From Hominimerdicola alba (lineage in GTDB: Bacteria > Bacillota > Clostridia > Oscillospirales > Ruminococcaceae), in the NCBI RefSeq assembly GCF_900109655.1, contig NZ_FOAT01000012.1, positions 60,853-123,215 of the forward strand: 62,363 nt of DNA, written 5' to 3'. The notes below the pieces were generated by a model. That model was not told the origin of the DNA. It saw nothing but the letters and a program-made list of their open reading frames with translations, and did no database searches. Positions 15,901 to 23,420 of the stretch are shown piece after piece. The translations under genes were made by a program, and so were the position numbers. How positions within the stretch are numbered: the stretch's first letter is position 1; every line of letters begins with the position of its first letter.

Positions 15901-17131
15901 CCGCTTCCTGGTATGCTGTTGTGTCTGTACCGCTTACCGTAGCAGTACCCGCCGTTTCCATAGCCGCCTTTGATGCTTCAAACCTCTGCAACTGAGCTTG
16001 CGCCGCCGCTATCGCGGATTCGGTATTTCTCCATTCCTCAGAGGTCTGATCTGTACCCTCTGCAAGCATTTTCTGCTTTGCCGCTAAGAGGTCGTTCAGC
16101 TTTGTTCTAGCGGCTTCGATACCCTGCACAAGGGTGTTGTATTCCTCGGAGTTTATCCGAGCATTACCGAGCGTTTCAAGCCGTTCTCGGAGGTACTGTA
16201 TCTGACGCTGTGTGTTGGCTACCTTGAACTCAAAACTATCAACAGCACTTTCACTACCGCCCATAGCCTTTTTCGCCGCAGGAGCCAAGCCGTCAATCTT
16301 GCTTTCAAGAGTTCTGATACTGCTACCGATAGACTTGTACGTGCTGTCAAAAGCCTTTGTCTCAGTCTCAGCACCCTTTATTTCCTGCTTGACCGTCTGC
16401 CAAGCCTTTTTATTTTCATCAGCAAGCTTTCTTGTGCTTGACCTTGCCGCTTCGGTCTCAGCTTTAGCCTTTGCAATAGCGGCAGTCTCAGCCGCTTTCG
16501 CTTTCTCGGTCTCAGCCTTGACCCTGATAACAGCCGTCTGCATACGCTGTAACTGTTCTTGTAGGTCAGCACATCGGGTTATCAGCATTCGGAGATCATC
16601 AGATTCACGTCCGCTGAATATCGTACCGCCCTTGCTTCTGACAGCTGTGCCGTACAGCTTTTCTATTTCTGCATCGAGTTTGTTCAGCCCATTCTCAGCC
16701 GCCCGAGCCTGGGTCTCGAACTTCGATATTTCTTTAGCGCCACCGTCTCCTGCTTTCGCGTAGGACTGTGATACATCTTGCATCTTGCCCTCGAGACCAT
16801 CGAGCATCTTCTGGATAGCACTTATACTAGCTTCAAACTTCTTTTCAGGAATAGCATCTGCCCATTTAGATATCCAGTTCTGAATATCCTCTGAGCTTGT
16901 CTGGAAAGATGTTACACTCTCGGAGAGTGCCTTGTCAATCAGTGGTGCACCCTCTTGTACAGCTTGTACACCCTGATTCATAGCACCTTGAAGTGTGTCG
17001 CCCAGCTTCTGAAACTCGTTCATAGATGAATCGATGGCATTCTTCATTCGGTCTGAGCCTGCTTCAAAGCCCTGAGTGTCAAGGTCTGTGCTGACAACTA
17101 CCGAACCGTCAGAATATCCACTATCCGCCAT
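12950..17131 (-). CDS. Tail tape measure protein
   Basis: Encodes 1393 aa. N-terminal 450 residues are long coiled coils. A hydrophobic stretch lies at about 500-590 (SMSAMMTALAQLKNSFASAFAPIISVVSP). Repeats of INWGNLGKSLMDGLNGL type at about 690-850 read as amphipathic W-rich repeats, followed by a second hydrophobic zone and tandem short repeats of ISSIKSSISNGFSSMKSTV type (about 1080-1200). It sets tail length and is ejected with DNA. Its length predicts a tail of roughly 200 nm by the usual 1.5 angstrom per residue rule. Confidence 0.92.
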   Translation of the reverse strand: MADSGYSDGSVVVSTDLDTQGFEAGSDRMKNAIDSSMNEFQKLGDTLQGAMNQGVQAVQEGAPLIDKALSESVTSFQTSSEDIQNWISKWADAIPEKKFEASISAIQKMLDGLEGKMQDVSQSYAKAGDGGAKEISKFETQARAAENGLNKLDAEIEKLYGTAVRSKGGTIFSGRESDDLRMLITRCADLQEQLQRMQTAVIRVKAETEKAKAAETAAIAKAKAETEAARSSTRKLADENKKAWQTVKQEIKGAETETKAFDSTYKSIGSSIRTLESKIDGLAPAAKKAMGGSESAVDSFEFKVANTQRQIQYLRERLETLGNARINSEEYNTLVQGIEAARTKLNDLLAAKQKMLAEGTDQTSEEWRNTESAIAAAQAQLQRFEASKAAMETAGTATVSGTDTTAYQEAANQIQQLEQRVTEYESKVSKANGRTRLLMATLKGMARVGVTTFKLLGKSIAAATSKMRTFGKSSNGSMQAVKKLTKVFTSFGTRIKSMLKRRFISALFSGAIDGIKNLAQVSPELNASMSAMMTALAQLKNSFASAFAPIISVVSPVLVTLINLLSDAFTKVGMLVAALTGATSFKKAVTVQKDYAASLKDTSKAADKASKSVAGFDELNNTTTSDSSNSSDTATNPADMFETVPIDSKIKSIADKIKNAFKNGDFEGIGEAIANKFNSVVQKINSAISWDNVGPKITAFADGLTRTFNSIVDNVNWALIGDTVAQGVNTIVNTLYLLVTGINWGNLGKSLMDGLNGLVYGVNWGKLGKTIGTMFQSALSFLNNVVHTFNFKALAKGIGGAVNNAIHSVNWSMLGETLSTGIRSAFQFVSETIKSIDFNAIGENIAKFINNIDAAGILGDLASMLSNILSGALNIATGLIKTLDWGKLGSGIWSALGNILTGIDWGGLITKAFELLGAAVAGAVSLLGSFFLTLWEGVKTAWFAVEGYFSEQIKEAGGNIWAGVLEGITEGLASIGSWIVTNIFDPFINGFKAAFGIHSPSTAMAEMGGFLIAGLKNGISAAWGSIKSFFTNAWSSIKSVCVNAWNGIKSACSTAWNAVTSKIKESASQIKAAISEKFSAAKDAVVEKVSSIKQKVSEGFTNAWNTVSSKMSSIKTSVSNGFSNVYSTVTSKISSIKSSISNGFSSMKSTVSNAVSGIWSSVSGTFSNLVSNAWTWGADICDNMANGIRNMAGSVWDSVSSLAGDIRDYLGFSEPEKGPLSNFHTYMPDMLELMAEGINKNKSIALNAVSDLAQGISDEAQDTSVLIPINADNKYTGFLDNFSDKITDAFSDMIERLEAIAGNVTFSVPAVAAGSVVPYKLAQYDSSDSSGTDSSVNITAITDRLDAVVNRLGDVVDAIDSKETGISDDAIYSSVKSSARKEQKSTGRNPFTV

Positions 17132-17147
17132 GATTACACCTCATTTC

Positions 17148-17717
17148 TTATCTAAGCATATTTTTCAATCTTTCCTTAGCAGCCTTTTCTTCTTCGGAGA
17201 GTTTAGGCTTGATCTCGCACAGCTCTCGGTTCGCGTTCCAGAACTCCTTCTCGGTCTTATCGAGAGGGGTTTTGCGGTTCTTTTTCTTCTGCCTGAGCCG
17301 CAGTACAGAGCCGAACACACCGTCTGTTGATATCTCCATGAAGTAGCCCATGAACGTCCACCAGTGAAGGTATTCAACCGACCTTGTCTCGAATCCCGCT
17401 ATCTTGTTGATAGCAGGAAACAAGATACTCTCGTCCTGCTCCCAGTCCATTGTGCGTGCGCTCCCGGGCTTTTTCTTACCCTCTGGCATACCGCAGTCAA
17501 TGAACTCCAAAGCCGCCTTAAAAGCCGCTTCATAGTCGCTCTCTGGCATTTCGTCAAATCCCTCATAGAGGATATGCAGACAGACATATATCTTCTCTGC
17601 GTTATCAATATTCGGGTCATTGAAAGCAACGATGATTTTCAGGATATCCGCGAAGTGCGTCCTGATATCCCATTCCTCACCATTGACGACTAAGCTTCTC
17701 GGAAGCTCACCTATCAT
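17148..17717 (-). CDS. Gp15-like tail assembly chaperone
   Basis: Encodes 189 aa matching the bacteriophage Gp15 family (start LPRSLVVNGEEWDIRTHFADILKIIVAFNDP; HWWTFMGYFMEI at about 130; charged C end). With the preceding gene it occupies the two-gene slot of tail assembly chaperones just upstream of the tape measure. In many siphophages the pair is joined by ribosomal frameshifting; here they are separate frames 6 bases apart and no slippery sequence was recognised. Confidence 0.8.
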   Translation of the reverse strand: MIGELPRSLVVNGEEWDIRTHFADILKIIVAFNDPNIDNAEKIYVCLHILYEGFDEMPESDYEAAFKAALEFIDCGMPEGKKKPGSARTMDWEQDESILFPAINKIAGFETRSVEYLHWWTFMGYFMEISTDGVFGSVLRLRQKKKNRKTPLDKTEKEFWNANRELCEIKPKLSEEEKAAKERLKNMLR

Positions 17718-17723
17718 AGCTTA

Positions 17724-18239
17724 TCAAGCCTTTCTGTGCTTACCGGGTGCTGACTTGTAGCCCTTAGTATAACCGCTTATACGCTTCTCAACGCCCTTAA
17801 CGCTTCTCTGGAACTGTGCAGCTATGAACTTGCCTACGCTGTCAAGCGCATTCTCACAGTAGAACATGCCGCTGTCAAGGGGAGAGAACGGGTGCATACT
17901 GCCGAAGAAAGCTTCGGAAAGATTACCGTTGAACAGATAGTCGCACAGCTCATACAGCTTGCTTTCGCATTCCTTTAAGGTCTGCATCTCAATGTCTGAA
18001 TCTGCTGTACCATCTGCATTGATGTTGATGTTTTCGAGAGGTTTGAAAACATCGGGCACTTTCTCGATGATCTCATTGTATCTGTCGATTATGCCTATAT
18101 CCGTAGGTCTGAAATAGAACTTGCCTATCTCAGTACCGAGTGTATTAGTTATAGGAATAGCCCTCATACCATCGTCTACTGTGATATTGAGAGCTGCTGC
18201 ATTTGTGTTTATTTCATTGGTTTTGGTGATAGCGTTCAT
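17724..18239 (-). CDS. Tail assembly chaperone-like protein (DUF6673-like)
   Basis: Encodes 171 aa. An early beta part (LGTEIGKFYFRPTDIGIIDRYNEI) is followed by helices and a very basic C end (KGYKSAPGKHRKA). Length, order and pattern fit DUF6673-type proteins found between the tail tube and Gp15 genes. A tandem 10-bp repeat lies just upstream of its start. Confidence 0.75.
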   Translation of the reverse strand: MNAITKTNEINTNAAALNITVDDGMRAIPITNTLGTEIGKFYFRPTDIGIIDRYNEIIEKVPDVFKPLENININADGTADSDIEMQTLKECESKLYELCDYLFNGNLSEAFFGSMHPFSPLDSGMFYCENALDSVGKFIAAQFQRSVKGVEKRISGYTKGYKSAPGKHRKA

Positions 18240-18269
18240 AATAACTAGCCTCCGTTATAATTATCAATT

Positions 18270-18309
18270 ATTAGTTACTATTGGTTACTATTGGTTACTA
18301 TTGGTTACT
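18270..18309. repeat. Four tandem 10-bp repeats ATTRGTTACT
   Basis: One ATTAGTTACT and three ATTGGTTACT copies sit head to tail between the tail-tube gene (18331-18816) and the chaperone gene. On the transcript they read AGTAACCAAT four times. They share the GGTTAC core of iteron cluster 2, perhaps by chance. Copy number is likely to vary by slippage. Confidence 0.8.
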
Positions 18310-18330
18310 GTCTGGCTTGCTCCCTCCGGC

Positions 18331-18816
18331 TTAGTTGCCAGAGGTGGGAGTAAATGTGCCTGTTGAGGGGTTGAAAGAACCGGACACTCTGTTACCGAGA
18401 TTGTATACGCTGAAAGGTATCTGAACACCGGAAGTGTCACCACCGATAGACTTAGGTATCAGAGCAACGTCCTCACGATATGCCCATACAACAGTACCTG
18501 TTGTGTCATACAGTACATCGATCTTGGTAGTCTTGCAAGCCGCGCCTGTCTTTCTCTCGTTAGCGATCTCTGCAAGCTTTTCCCACAGAGCACTACCCTC
18601 AGTAGCATAGTAAGGATCCACATCGGACTGTACCTCATAGCCCTTATGGTCTATGGACTGTTCGCCCTTGATGTTCTTCTTGATCTCTACATCGGGGTTA
18701 AGTTCCTCGTTGTACTCTTCCAGATCGTCACCCAGTCTGGTATAGGCGGGTGTCTCGCCGTTAAATGTTTCGTCAACGTAGTGCGCAAGGTATTTACGCT
18801 CTATCTTATCTGCCAT
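18331..18816 (-). CDS. Major tail protein paralogue A
   Basis: Encodes 161 aa. It aligns end to end with the next gene upstream: IERKYLAHYVDE / IERKYLAHYIDE, RLGDDLEEYNEELNPDVE / WLGDDLEEYSDELNADVE, CKTTKIDVL / CNTTKIDVL, IGGDTSGVQIPFSVYNLGNRV / VGGDTSGIQIPFGIYSRGNRV. It forms tail-tube rings. It lacks the C-terminal extension of paralogue B. Confidence 0.85.
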   Translation of the reverse strand: MADKIERKYLAHYVDETFNGETPAYTRLGDDLEEYNEELNPDVEIKKNIKGEQSIDHKGYEVQSDVDPYYATEGSALWEKLAEIANERKTGAACKTTKIDVLYDTTGTVVWAYREDVALIPKSIGGDTSGVQIPFSVYNLGNRVSGSFNPSTGTFTPTSGN

Positions 18817-18837
18817 TGATTACCACTCCTTTTCACT

Positions 18838-19380
18838 TTACACGATAACGTGATCTGCGAATGCTGTATTGTTATCAATCAGTACAGCACCGTCAAGTGC
18901 ATATACTGTATTGATAGGCGTGAAGGTCTTGGTGCTGACATCGAATATACCTTTCACGCGATTACCTCTGCTGTAAATACCGAATGGTATCTGTATGCCT
19001 GAGGTATCGCCGCCCACGGAACTAGGTATTACCGTAACGTCCTCACGGTACGCCCACACCGTTGACATATCTTCCCTGAGAAGCACATCAATCTTTGTGG
19101 TGTTACAAGCATCACCTTTAATTCTGCGGTTCGCTATGGTTGAGAGGTTGACAAAGAGCAGGCTGCCGTATTCCGCATAGTATGGGTCTACGTCTCCCTC
19201 AGTGTCATACCCGCTGTGTCTGATGTTCTGTTCACCAAGTATGTTGGTCTCGAACTCTACGTCAGCATTGAGCTCGTCTGAATACTCTTCGAGATCATCA
19301 CCGAGCCATACATACTGCTTAGCTCCGAAACCTTCATCTATATAGTGCGCAAGGTATTTGCGCTCGATTTTGTTATACAT
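18838..19380 (-). CDS. Major tail protein paralogue B
   Basis: Encodes 180 aa, a tandem paralogue of 18331-18816 with the same fold and motifs plus about 20 extra C-terminal residues (YALDGAVLIDNNTAFADHVIV). Divergence is about half of positions by eye, so the duplication is old. Two tube proteins could build mixed or specialised rings, or one could serve the tube end. Confidence 0.85.
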   Translation of the reverse strand: MYNKIERKYLAHYIDEGFGAKQYVWLGDDLEEYSDELNADVEFETNILGEQNIRHSGYDTEGDVDPYYAEYGSLLFVNLSTIANRRIKGDACNTTKIDVLLREDMSTVWAYREDVTVIPSSVGGDTSGIQIPFGIYSRGNRVKGIFDVSTKTFTPINTVYALDGAVLIDNNTAFADHVIV

Positions 19381-19407
19381 GGGCTATACCTCGCTTTATA
19401 ACTGTTA

Positions 19408-19905
19408 TTACTGGTTAGTGTCGTACTCATATTTGTACCGCACAAGGATTGATACAAGCCAGTCCTCAACGCCGTCCTGATATGCAGCGTTGCAGTGTGC
19501 GGGAGTACTGCGTGCTATGTTTGTGATTATTCGTCCCTCGTCAAGCTCTGGGTAGTCGTGCAGCTGTACTACGGAACCGCTGACCACAATAGGCTGTTTT
19601 TCAAGCCACTTGCCGAGAGTATCAAGGAACTCCTTGACTGCGAGCTTCTGTGTCTCACTTTTCACAGCAGCCCTGTATATGACATTGAAAGGGTACGCGC
19701 CTTGTATGCTCACATGACCTGTTATACTCTCTTTCCTTGAAAGTATCGCAGCTCCGCTTGTCGGGAAGAAGCCGAGCCCTGACTTATCCTCTAGGGTCGA
19801 GAACTTTATCTTTTTACCATTCAGTGCAGGAAATTCATTAATCAGCTCCATGAGCGCAGTACTGATTATCTCCGAGCCCTGAACGTCTATTGGTCTTTGT
19901 GCCAT
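19408..19905 (-). CDS. Minor capsid protein 3 / tail terminator-like
   Basis: Encodes 165 aa. Order and sequence pattern fit the phage Minor_capsid_3 family (EIISTALMELINEFPAL at the start, GRIITNIARSTPAHCNAAYQDGVEDWLVSILVRYKYEYD near the end), which occupies the tail terminator position. Start overlaps the previous stop as TAATG. Confidence 0.75.
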   Translation of the reverse strand: MAQRPIDVQGSEIISTALMELINEFPALNGKKIKFSTLEDKSGLGFFPTSGAAILSRKESITGHVSIQGAYPFNVIYRAAVKSETQKLAVKEFLDTLGKWLEKQPIVVSGSVVQLHDYPELDEGRIITNIARSTPAHCNAAYQDGVEDWLVSILVRYKYEYDTNQ

Positions 19906-20384
19906 TATGCACCACCCTTTATTATTCTGTCACATTCCGCCACCCATGCAGGGAGGTCTTTGTCTTTTGCGGGTTGAAACCACTCTGCCTGAGCCGTAGG
20001 CTGTGAATAGTTCAGCCGCCTTTCCGTAGGTACGAGAGTTGCACCTTTGCGGAAACGTAAGCCGATCTCTACGCCGTTACGGTCGTGTATCAGCGCCGGG
20101 CCTTTGCCTGTCACCGAATCGACCATTACCCGACCGCCGTACTGATATCTACCATACGGACCCGGGAACACAACTTTACGTCCGCCATCGTCAACGTAGG
20201 AGCGTTGCTGCAGGCTTCCGGTAAGCAGTGGCATAAACACCTTACTGCTCACGAGAACCGCTTCACCGAGCCGCTGTTGAGCTCTGGCGAACCTTTCAGG
20301 ATATGCGGACAGATCAACATTGATATCGACCTGCACCATACCTTTGACGAACGCCGCCTTACCTGAGATAGTCCAGTTAGGCAT
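19905..20384 (-). CDS. Minor capsid protein 2 / connector completion protein
   Basis: Encodes 159 aa of Minor_capsid_2 type (VFMPLLTGSLQQRSYVDDGGRKVVFPGPYGRYQYGG; TERRLNYSQPTAQAEWFQPAKDK). It acts at the head-tail joint, by analogy with HK97 gp10-like neck proteins. Flanked immediately by the other two minor capsid genes. Confidence 0.8.
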   Translation of the reverse strand: MPNWTISGKAAFVKGMVQVDINVDLSAYPERFARAQQRLGEAVLVSSKVFMPLLTGSLQQRSYVDDGGRKVVFPGPYGRYQYGGRVMVDSVTGKGPALIHDRNGVEIGLRFRKGATLVPTERRLNYSQPTAQAEWFQPAKDKDLPAWVAECDRIIKGGA

Positions 20385-20822
20385 TTACCTCACTCCTATC
20401 TCAAAATGCGGTATGAGCTCGTAGTAAACAGCTGTAACTATCTGGTGCACACCATCTCGTGTGCTGTTGATATCATCATAGAATCCAGTCTCATAATCAT
20501 CATCGTATATAGGCTCTGTGCTTTCGTACTCACCTATCAGAATGAAGTCCGTCTGAGGTTGGAATGTTATGACGGATTCCACACCGTCTGCGAGAGCTTC
20601 ATACGCTTTCGGGCTTACATACGGCAGTACTGAATTGTCTGCCGCTATGATCTTGCTTGCATTGGTCTGTATCAGCACCGTGCCCATGTCGGAGTTAGTA
20701 TTGCCGCTCTGGGCTGTGGCTGTTGCTCCGTCTGATATTCCAACGGCATCTACCCCATGCAGTACGTGTGGATAGTAATAACCATCCTTGAAGTTGAATA
20801 CCGTGATAGTATCTCCGAACAT
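20385..20822 (-). CDS. Minor capsid protein 1 / head-tail stopper-like
   Basis: Encodes 145 aa from the ATG at 20822 (MFGDTITVFNFKDGYYYPHVLHGVD). The frame extends another 50 codons upstream but those overlap the connector gene in another frame and have no start signal. The sequence fits the Minor_capsid_1 family, a stopper that closes the head after packaging. Confidence 0.78.
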   Translation of the reverse strand: MFGDTITVFNFKDGYYYPHVLHGVDAVGISDGATATAQSGNTNSDMGTVLIQTNASKIIAADNSVLPYVSPKAYEALADGVESVITFQPQTDFILIGEYESTEPIYDDDYETGFYDDINSTRDGVHQIVTAVYYELIPHFEIGVR

Positions 20823-20823
20823 A

Positions 20824-21276
20824 TCAGTCCACCCCCGCATACAGCAGATTAACGCCGTTGGCATCGGGCACATTGGCAAGGTAGGTCTCCACGATGTATC
20901 GTGTGTAGCTGTCCTGCGCCGCTGTGTTGCTTGCAGCCGCTGAATAGATCGAAGCTGTGCCGCCTGTTGCATATGATACCGATTCTTTGCCGCTGCTTAT
21001 CGAAGCTATTGCCCCGGTCACTTTGCCGTCAGAATTGGTACTTGCTGCTCCCGCTCTGCGCTGTGTATCGATGTAGCAGAGGGCATCGGCAACAGCACAC
21101 ACAGCTTTCTTTACTCTGATAGCATCTGCTTCCACCTCTGGGAAAGCCGTTTCAAGCCTGCGGAATGTGATAGTATCAACATAGTCCGAAGCTCGGTCAA
21201 GCCACTTGTTAGCGTTAGCAGCTGTCAGTGCATCACCGAGATATGTGTCGGTGTAAAAGCTATAATCTGCGTACAT
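20824..21276 (-). CDS. Head-tail connector (adaptor) protein
   Basis: Encodes 150 aa with the pattern of gp6-type adaptors: N-terminal YSFYTDTYLG, a helical body with WLDRASDYVDTITF and a Tyr-rich tail (TRYIVETYLANVPDANGVNLLYAGVD). It follows the capsid genes and precedes the stopper. Confidence 0.75.
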   Translation of the reverse strand: MYADYSFYTDTYLGDALTAANANKWLDRASDYVDTITFRRLETAFPEVEADAIRVKKAVCAVADALCYIDTQRRAGAASTNSDGKVTGAIASISSGKESVSYATGGTASIYSAAASNTAAQDSYTRYIVETYLANVPDANGVNLLYAGVD

Positions 21277-21294
21277 TACCTTTGCCCTCCTTCA

Positions 21295-21486
21295 TCACTT
21301 TTTCTTGGACTTGTCCTCAACTGCTTCTGCAGCAGTATCAGGTGCTGTGGTCTCGGCAGGAGCTGCGGTCTTAGCAGCCTTGCCGGGCTTGTACACCTCA
21401 TACATGGGGCTCTCGCTATAAAGCCCCTCTACATACTTATTCGCGGGTTTGAGGATAGTACCTGTTCTCTTGTTAATGAAAAGCAT
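21295..21486 (-). CDS. Small head-region protein with basic acidic-Ala tail
   Basis: Encodes 63 aa beginning MLFINKRTGTILKPANKYV; the rest is an Ala/Glu/Lys low-complexity tail ending KSKKK. ATG after AAGGAGGGCTAACG. Small genes like this sit behind the capsid gene in many Firmicute siphophages; function unknown. Confidence 0.65.
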   Translation of the reverse strand: MLFINKRTGTILKPANKYVEGLYSESPMYEVYKPGKAAKTAAPAETTAPDTAAEAVEDKSKKK

Positions 21487-21498
21487 CGTTAGCCCTCC

Positions 21499-21669
21499 TT
21501 ATTCTGTTGATGTTATAGGTGCCTGCATCGTGAGATATACTGTGCGGGTAGGTGGCGTTGCAGGCGGTTCATACTCAACGTATACATCGGGCTGTTTCAG
21601 CCATTCTGCTATAACGAACTCGTTGGTCGATTCAACGACCGCGCCTGTTAAGAGGTTAAGAAATGTCAT
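21499..21669 (-). CDS. Small head-region protein (56 aa)
   Basis: A 56-aa frame, MTFLNLLTGAVVESTNEFVI to APITSTE, with AAGGAGCGGGTACC before the ATG. It resembles the next gene in its opening (FLNLLTGAVVESTNEFV against LFINKRTGTILKPANKYV), so the two may be a tandem pair of one small head family. Function unknown. Confidence 0.7.
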   Translation of the reverse strand: MTFLNLLTGAVVESTNEFVIAEWLKQPDVYVEYEPPATPPTRTVYLTMQAPITSTE

Positions 21670-21686
21670 GGTACCCGCTCCTTATC

Positions 21687-22553
21687 TTAGTTACCTTCGT
21701 TAGGCTGTGTGAAGTCTGCGCCGAAGATCAGGTCAGGGGTTACTGCCTTAGTACCGTAGTGGTAGAACAGCTCAACGCCGACAGCTTCGGAGAGAGGTAT
21801 CTTCTCAGCTACGTACTGCTCCATCATAACAGGCTGTGCAACTGCGCCCTTTACCATGAGCAGGATATCGCAGCCGACAGGCAGTCTTGTGCTCGAGTTG
21901 GTCTCTACGCCATGCCATACGTAGAACTCTTCGACACCTGTGTCCACGTTGCTTCTCTCGCACTTGTCGAGGTGGTTTCTGATCTTGCCGTAGTACTCGG
22001 TAGAGAGAACAAGGCTCATCATATCACGAGGTACACCGTCAACGAAAGAGTTGTGTGTATTCTCGCATTCCTGGATGATCTTTTCGAGGATATCAGCCAC
22101 ATCAGTGATACCGTATACGTTGACTGCGGTAGCGTTGGTGTTAGCTTCTGCGAAGAAAGCACGGTCAAGTGCTGTTGCTACTGTCAGAACGTGGTTGTTA
22201 GCACGTCTGTTCAGTACATCGTCAACGCTGTACAGTCTAACGTCCTTAGCTTCCAGTTCCTCAACGATCTCCTTGTCCTGGTCGATTGCAACAGTAACGG
22301 GCTTAGCCTTAACTGCTGCACCCTTGCCTGCGGTTCTTGCGGAACCATAGTTTGCAGAGGTAGCGTTGGTGAAACGTCTGCACTCTACGGTACCTGATAC
22401 AGGGTCACCGCTCAGCTCCTGATTCTTGAGCTTGTAGCTCAGAGTGTTCTTCTGAATGTTCTCGATGACAACGCCGCTCAGCTCTGCGAGATAGTCGTTA
22501 GCTGCAGGAGAGCTGCCGTCAATGAGAATGTTAAGAGATGCGATCTTTGCCAT
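21687..22553 (-). CDS. Major capsid protein
   Basis: Encodes 288 aa. Position after a scaffold gene, length and features fit an HK97-fold capsid: N-arm, an extended loop (SGDPVSGTVECRRFTNATSANYGSARTAGKG), VTVAIDQDKEIVEELEAKDV, and a C-terminal YHYGTKAVTPDLIFGADF P-domain end. No N-terminal delta domain is present; the separate GP20-like scaffold supplies this role. Confidence 0.88.
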   Translation of the reverse strand: MAKIASLNILIDGSSPAANDYLAELSGVVIENIQKNTLSYKLKNQELSGDPVSGTVECRRFTNATSANYGSARTAGKGAAVKAKPVTVAIDQDKEIVEELEAKDVRLYSVDDVLNRRANNHVLTVATALDRAFFAEANTNATAVNVYGITDVADILEKIIQECENTHNSFVDGVPRDMMSLVLSTEYYGKIRNHLDKCERSNVDTGVEEFYVWHGVETNSSTRLPVGCDILLMVKGAVAQPVMMEQYVAEKIPLSEAVGVELFYHYGTKAVTPDLIFGADFTQPNEGN

Positions 22554-22579
22554 AAATCATTACTTCCTTTCGGTTGGTC

Positions 22580-23185
22580 TTACCAAACCTTAGGAATGTC
22601 CTTCTTTGTGTCGCCCTGCGGTTTCTGCTGTCCGAGAGGGGCAACGAAAGAGGGTGCATCACCTTCAAGTTTGGTCTGTTTGTCGGCTTTTGCCTTTTCG
22701 TCCGCTGTCTGATACAGTGTCGTGTCCTTAGCCTTAGCCGCCTTCATGAAGTCATCGAAGCCAAAGAAAGAGTTATCTTTCCATGTCAGGCCGCTGTCAG
22801 CCGCCATGAGCTCCGAAGTGAGTGCTGCTCTTGCGTAAGGGGAGGTAACACCGTACTCGTCAAGCTTCTTGGTTATCCAGTCTTTCTGATCGCGAGCAGT
22901 TATCTGAGCGTTGAAGTTTTTCTCCGCATCATCTGCCTGCTGCTTGTACTTCTGGATTTCCGCCTGCATAGATTCGGGTGTAAGATCACCGAACTTGTTC
23001 AGGGTGTCGTTTGCCGCTGTGAGCTGAGTGTTGAGGTTGTCGCGCTCTGCTGTGATATCGTCCCTGCTCTTAGTCAGGTCTGCTATCTGCTGCTGTAAAG
23101 GCGTGATATCCTTGCCATGCAGTGCAAAAACGCTCTTAACCTGTTCATCTGTCAGTCCCAGTGCTGTTAATTCTTCCGTTTTCAT
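22580..23185 (-). CDS. Phage scaffold protein (GP20-like)
   Basis: Encodes 201 aa: long coiled coil at 25-115 (LQQQIADLTKSRDDITAERDNLN...), then a short domain with WKDNSFFGFDDFMKAAKAKD and a Gly/Pro/Lys-rich tail ending PKVW. This fits phage minor structural GP20 scaffolds, which direct capsid assembly and are lost from mature heads. Confidence 0.88.
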   Translation of the reverse strand: MKTEELTALGLTDEQVKSVFALHGKDITPLQQQIADLTKSRDDITAERDNLNTQLTAANDTLNKFGDLTPESMQAEIQKYKQQADDAEKNFNAQITARDQKDWITKKLDEYGVTSPYARAALTSELMAADSGLTWKDNSFFGFDDFMKAAKAKDTTLYQTADEKAKADKQTKLEGDAPSFVAPLGQQKPQGDTKKDIPKVW

Positions 23186-23273
23186 ACGAAATAACCTCCT
23201 TGAATATCATTAGGCTTTTAAGGACGTTGCCATGTCCGATATTTGCTAGGCTTAGGCTCCTAGCCGCCAATAG

Positions 23274-23347
23274 TAGACCGAAGAGGAATCGAACCTCTAA
23301 CCTCTGACTTATAAGGTCAGTGCTCTAACCGATTGAGCTATCAGTCC
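23274..23347 (-). tRNA. tRNA-Ile (anticodon UAU)
   Basis: The minus strand folds as a full cloverleaf: acceptor GGACUGA/UCGGUCU, D stem GCUC/GAGC, anticodon stem CUGAC/GUCAG with loop CUUAUAA, T stem AGAGG/CCUCU with loop UUCGAUU, discriminator A. CCA is not encoded. UAU reads the AUA codon. It lies inside the late structural operon, so it must be cut from the polycistronic mRNA. Most bacteria read AUA with a lysidine-modified CAU tRNA, so a phage tRNA with UAU is notable. Confidence 0.95.
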
Positions 23348-23420
23348 ATGTGCTCACGTGCTCTGAGGGGCTCTGTATGCCCTTGCAGATTACGTGAGTG
23401 TAATTTCACTACCCTAGCCG
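23348..23420 (-). other. Spacer upstream of the tRNA, no gene seen
   Basis: Together with 23186-23273 this is a 235-base gap in the late operon holding only the tRNA. Small hairpins flank it: GCTAGG/CCTAGC near 23248-23264 and GGAC/GTCC near 23222-23237. They may aid tRNA processing. No open frame with a ribosome binding site was found. Confidence 0.5.

Noticed and set aside
17148-18239. Programmed frameshift between the two tail chaperone genes
   Set aside because: The frames are separated by a stop and 6 bases, and no slippery heptamer near the end of 17724-18239 was recognised.
20823-20972. 50-residue N-terminal extension of the stopper protein
   Set aside because: It lies wholly within the connector gene in another frame, has low-quality composition and no ribosome binding site; the ATG at 20822 fits the family start.
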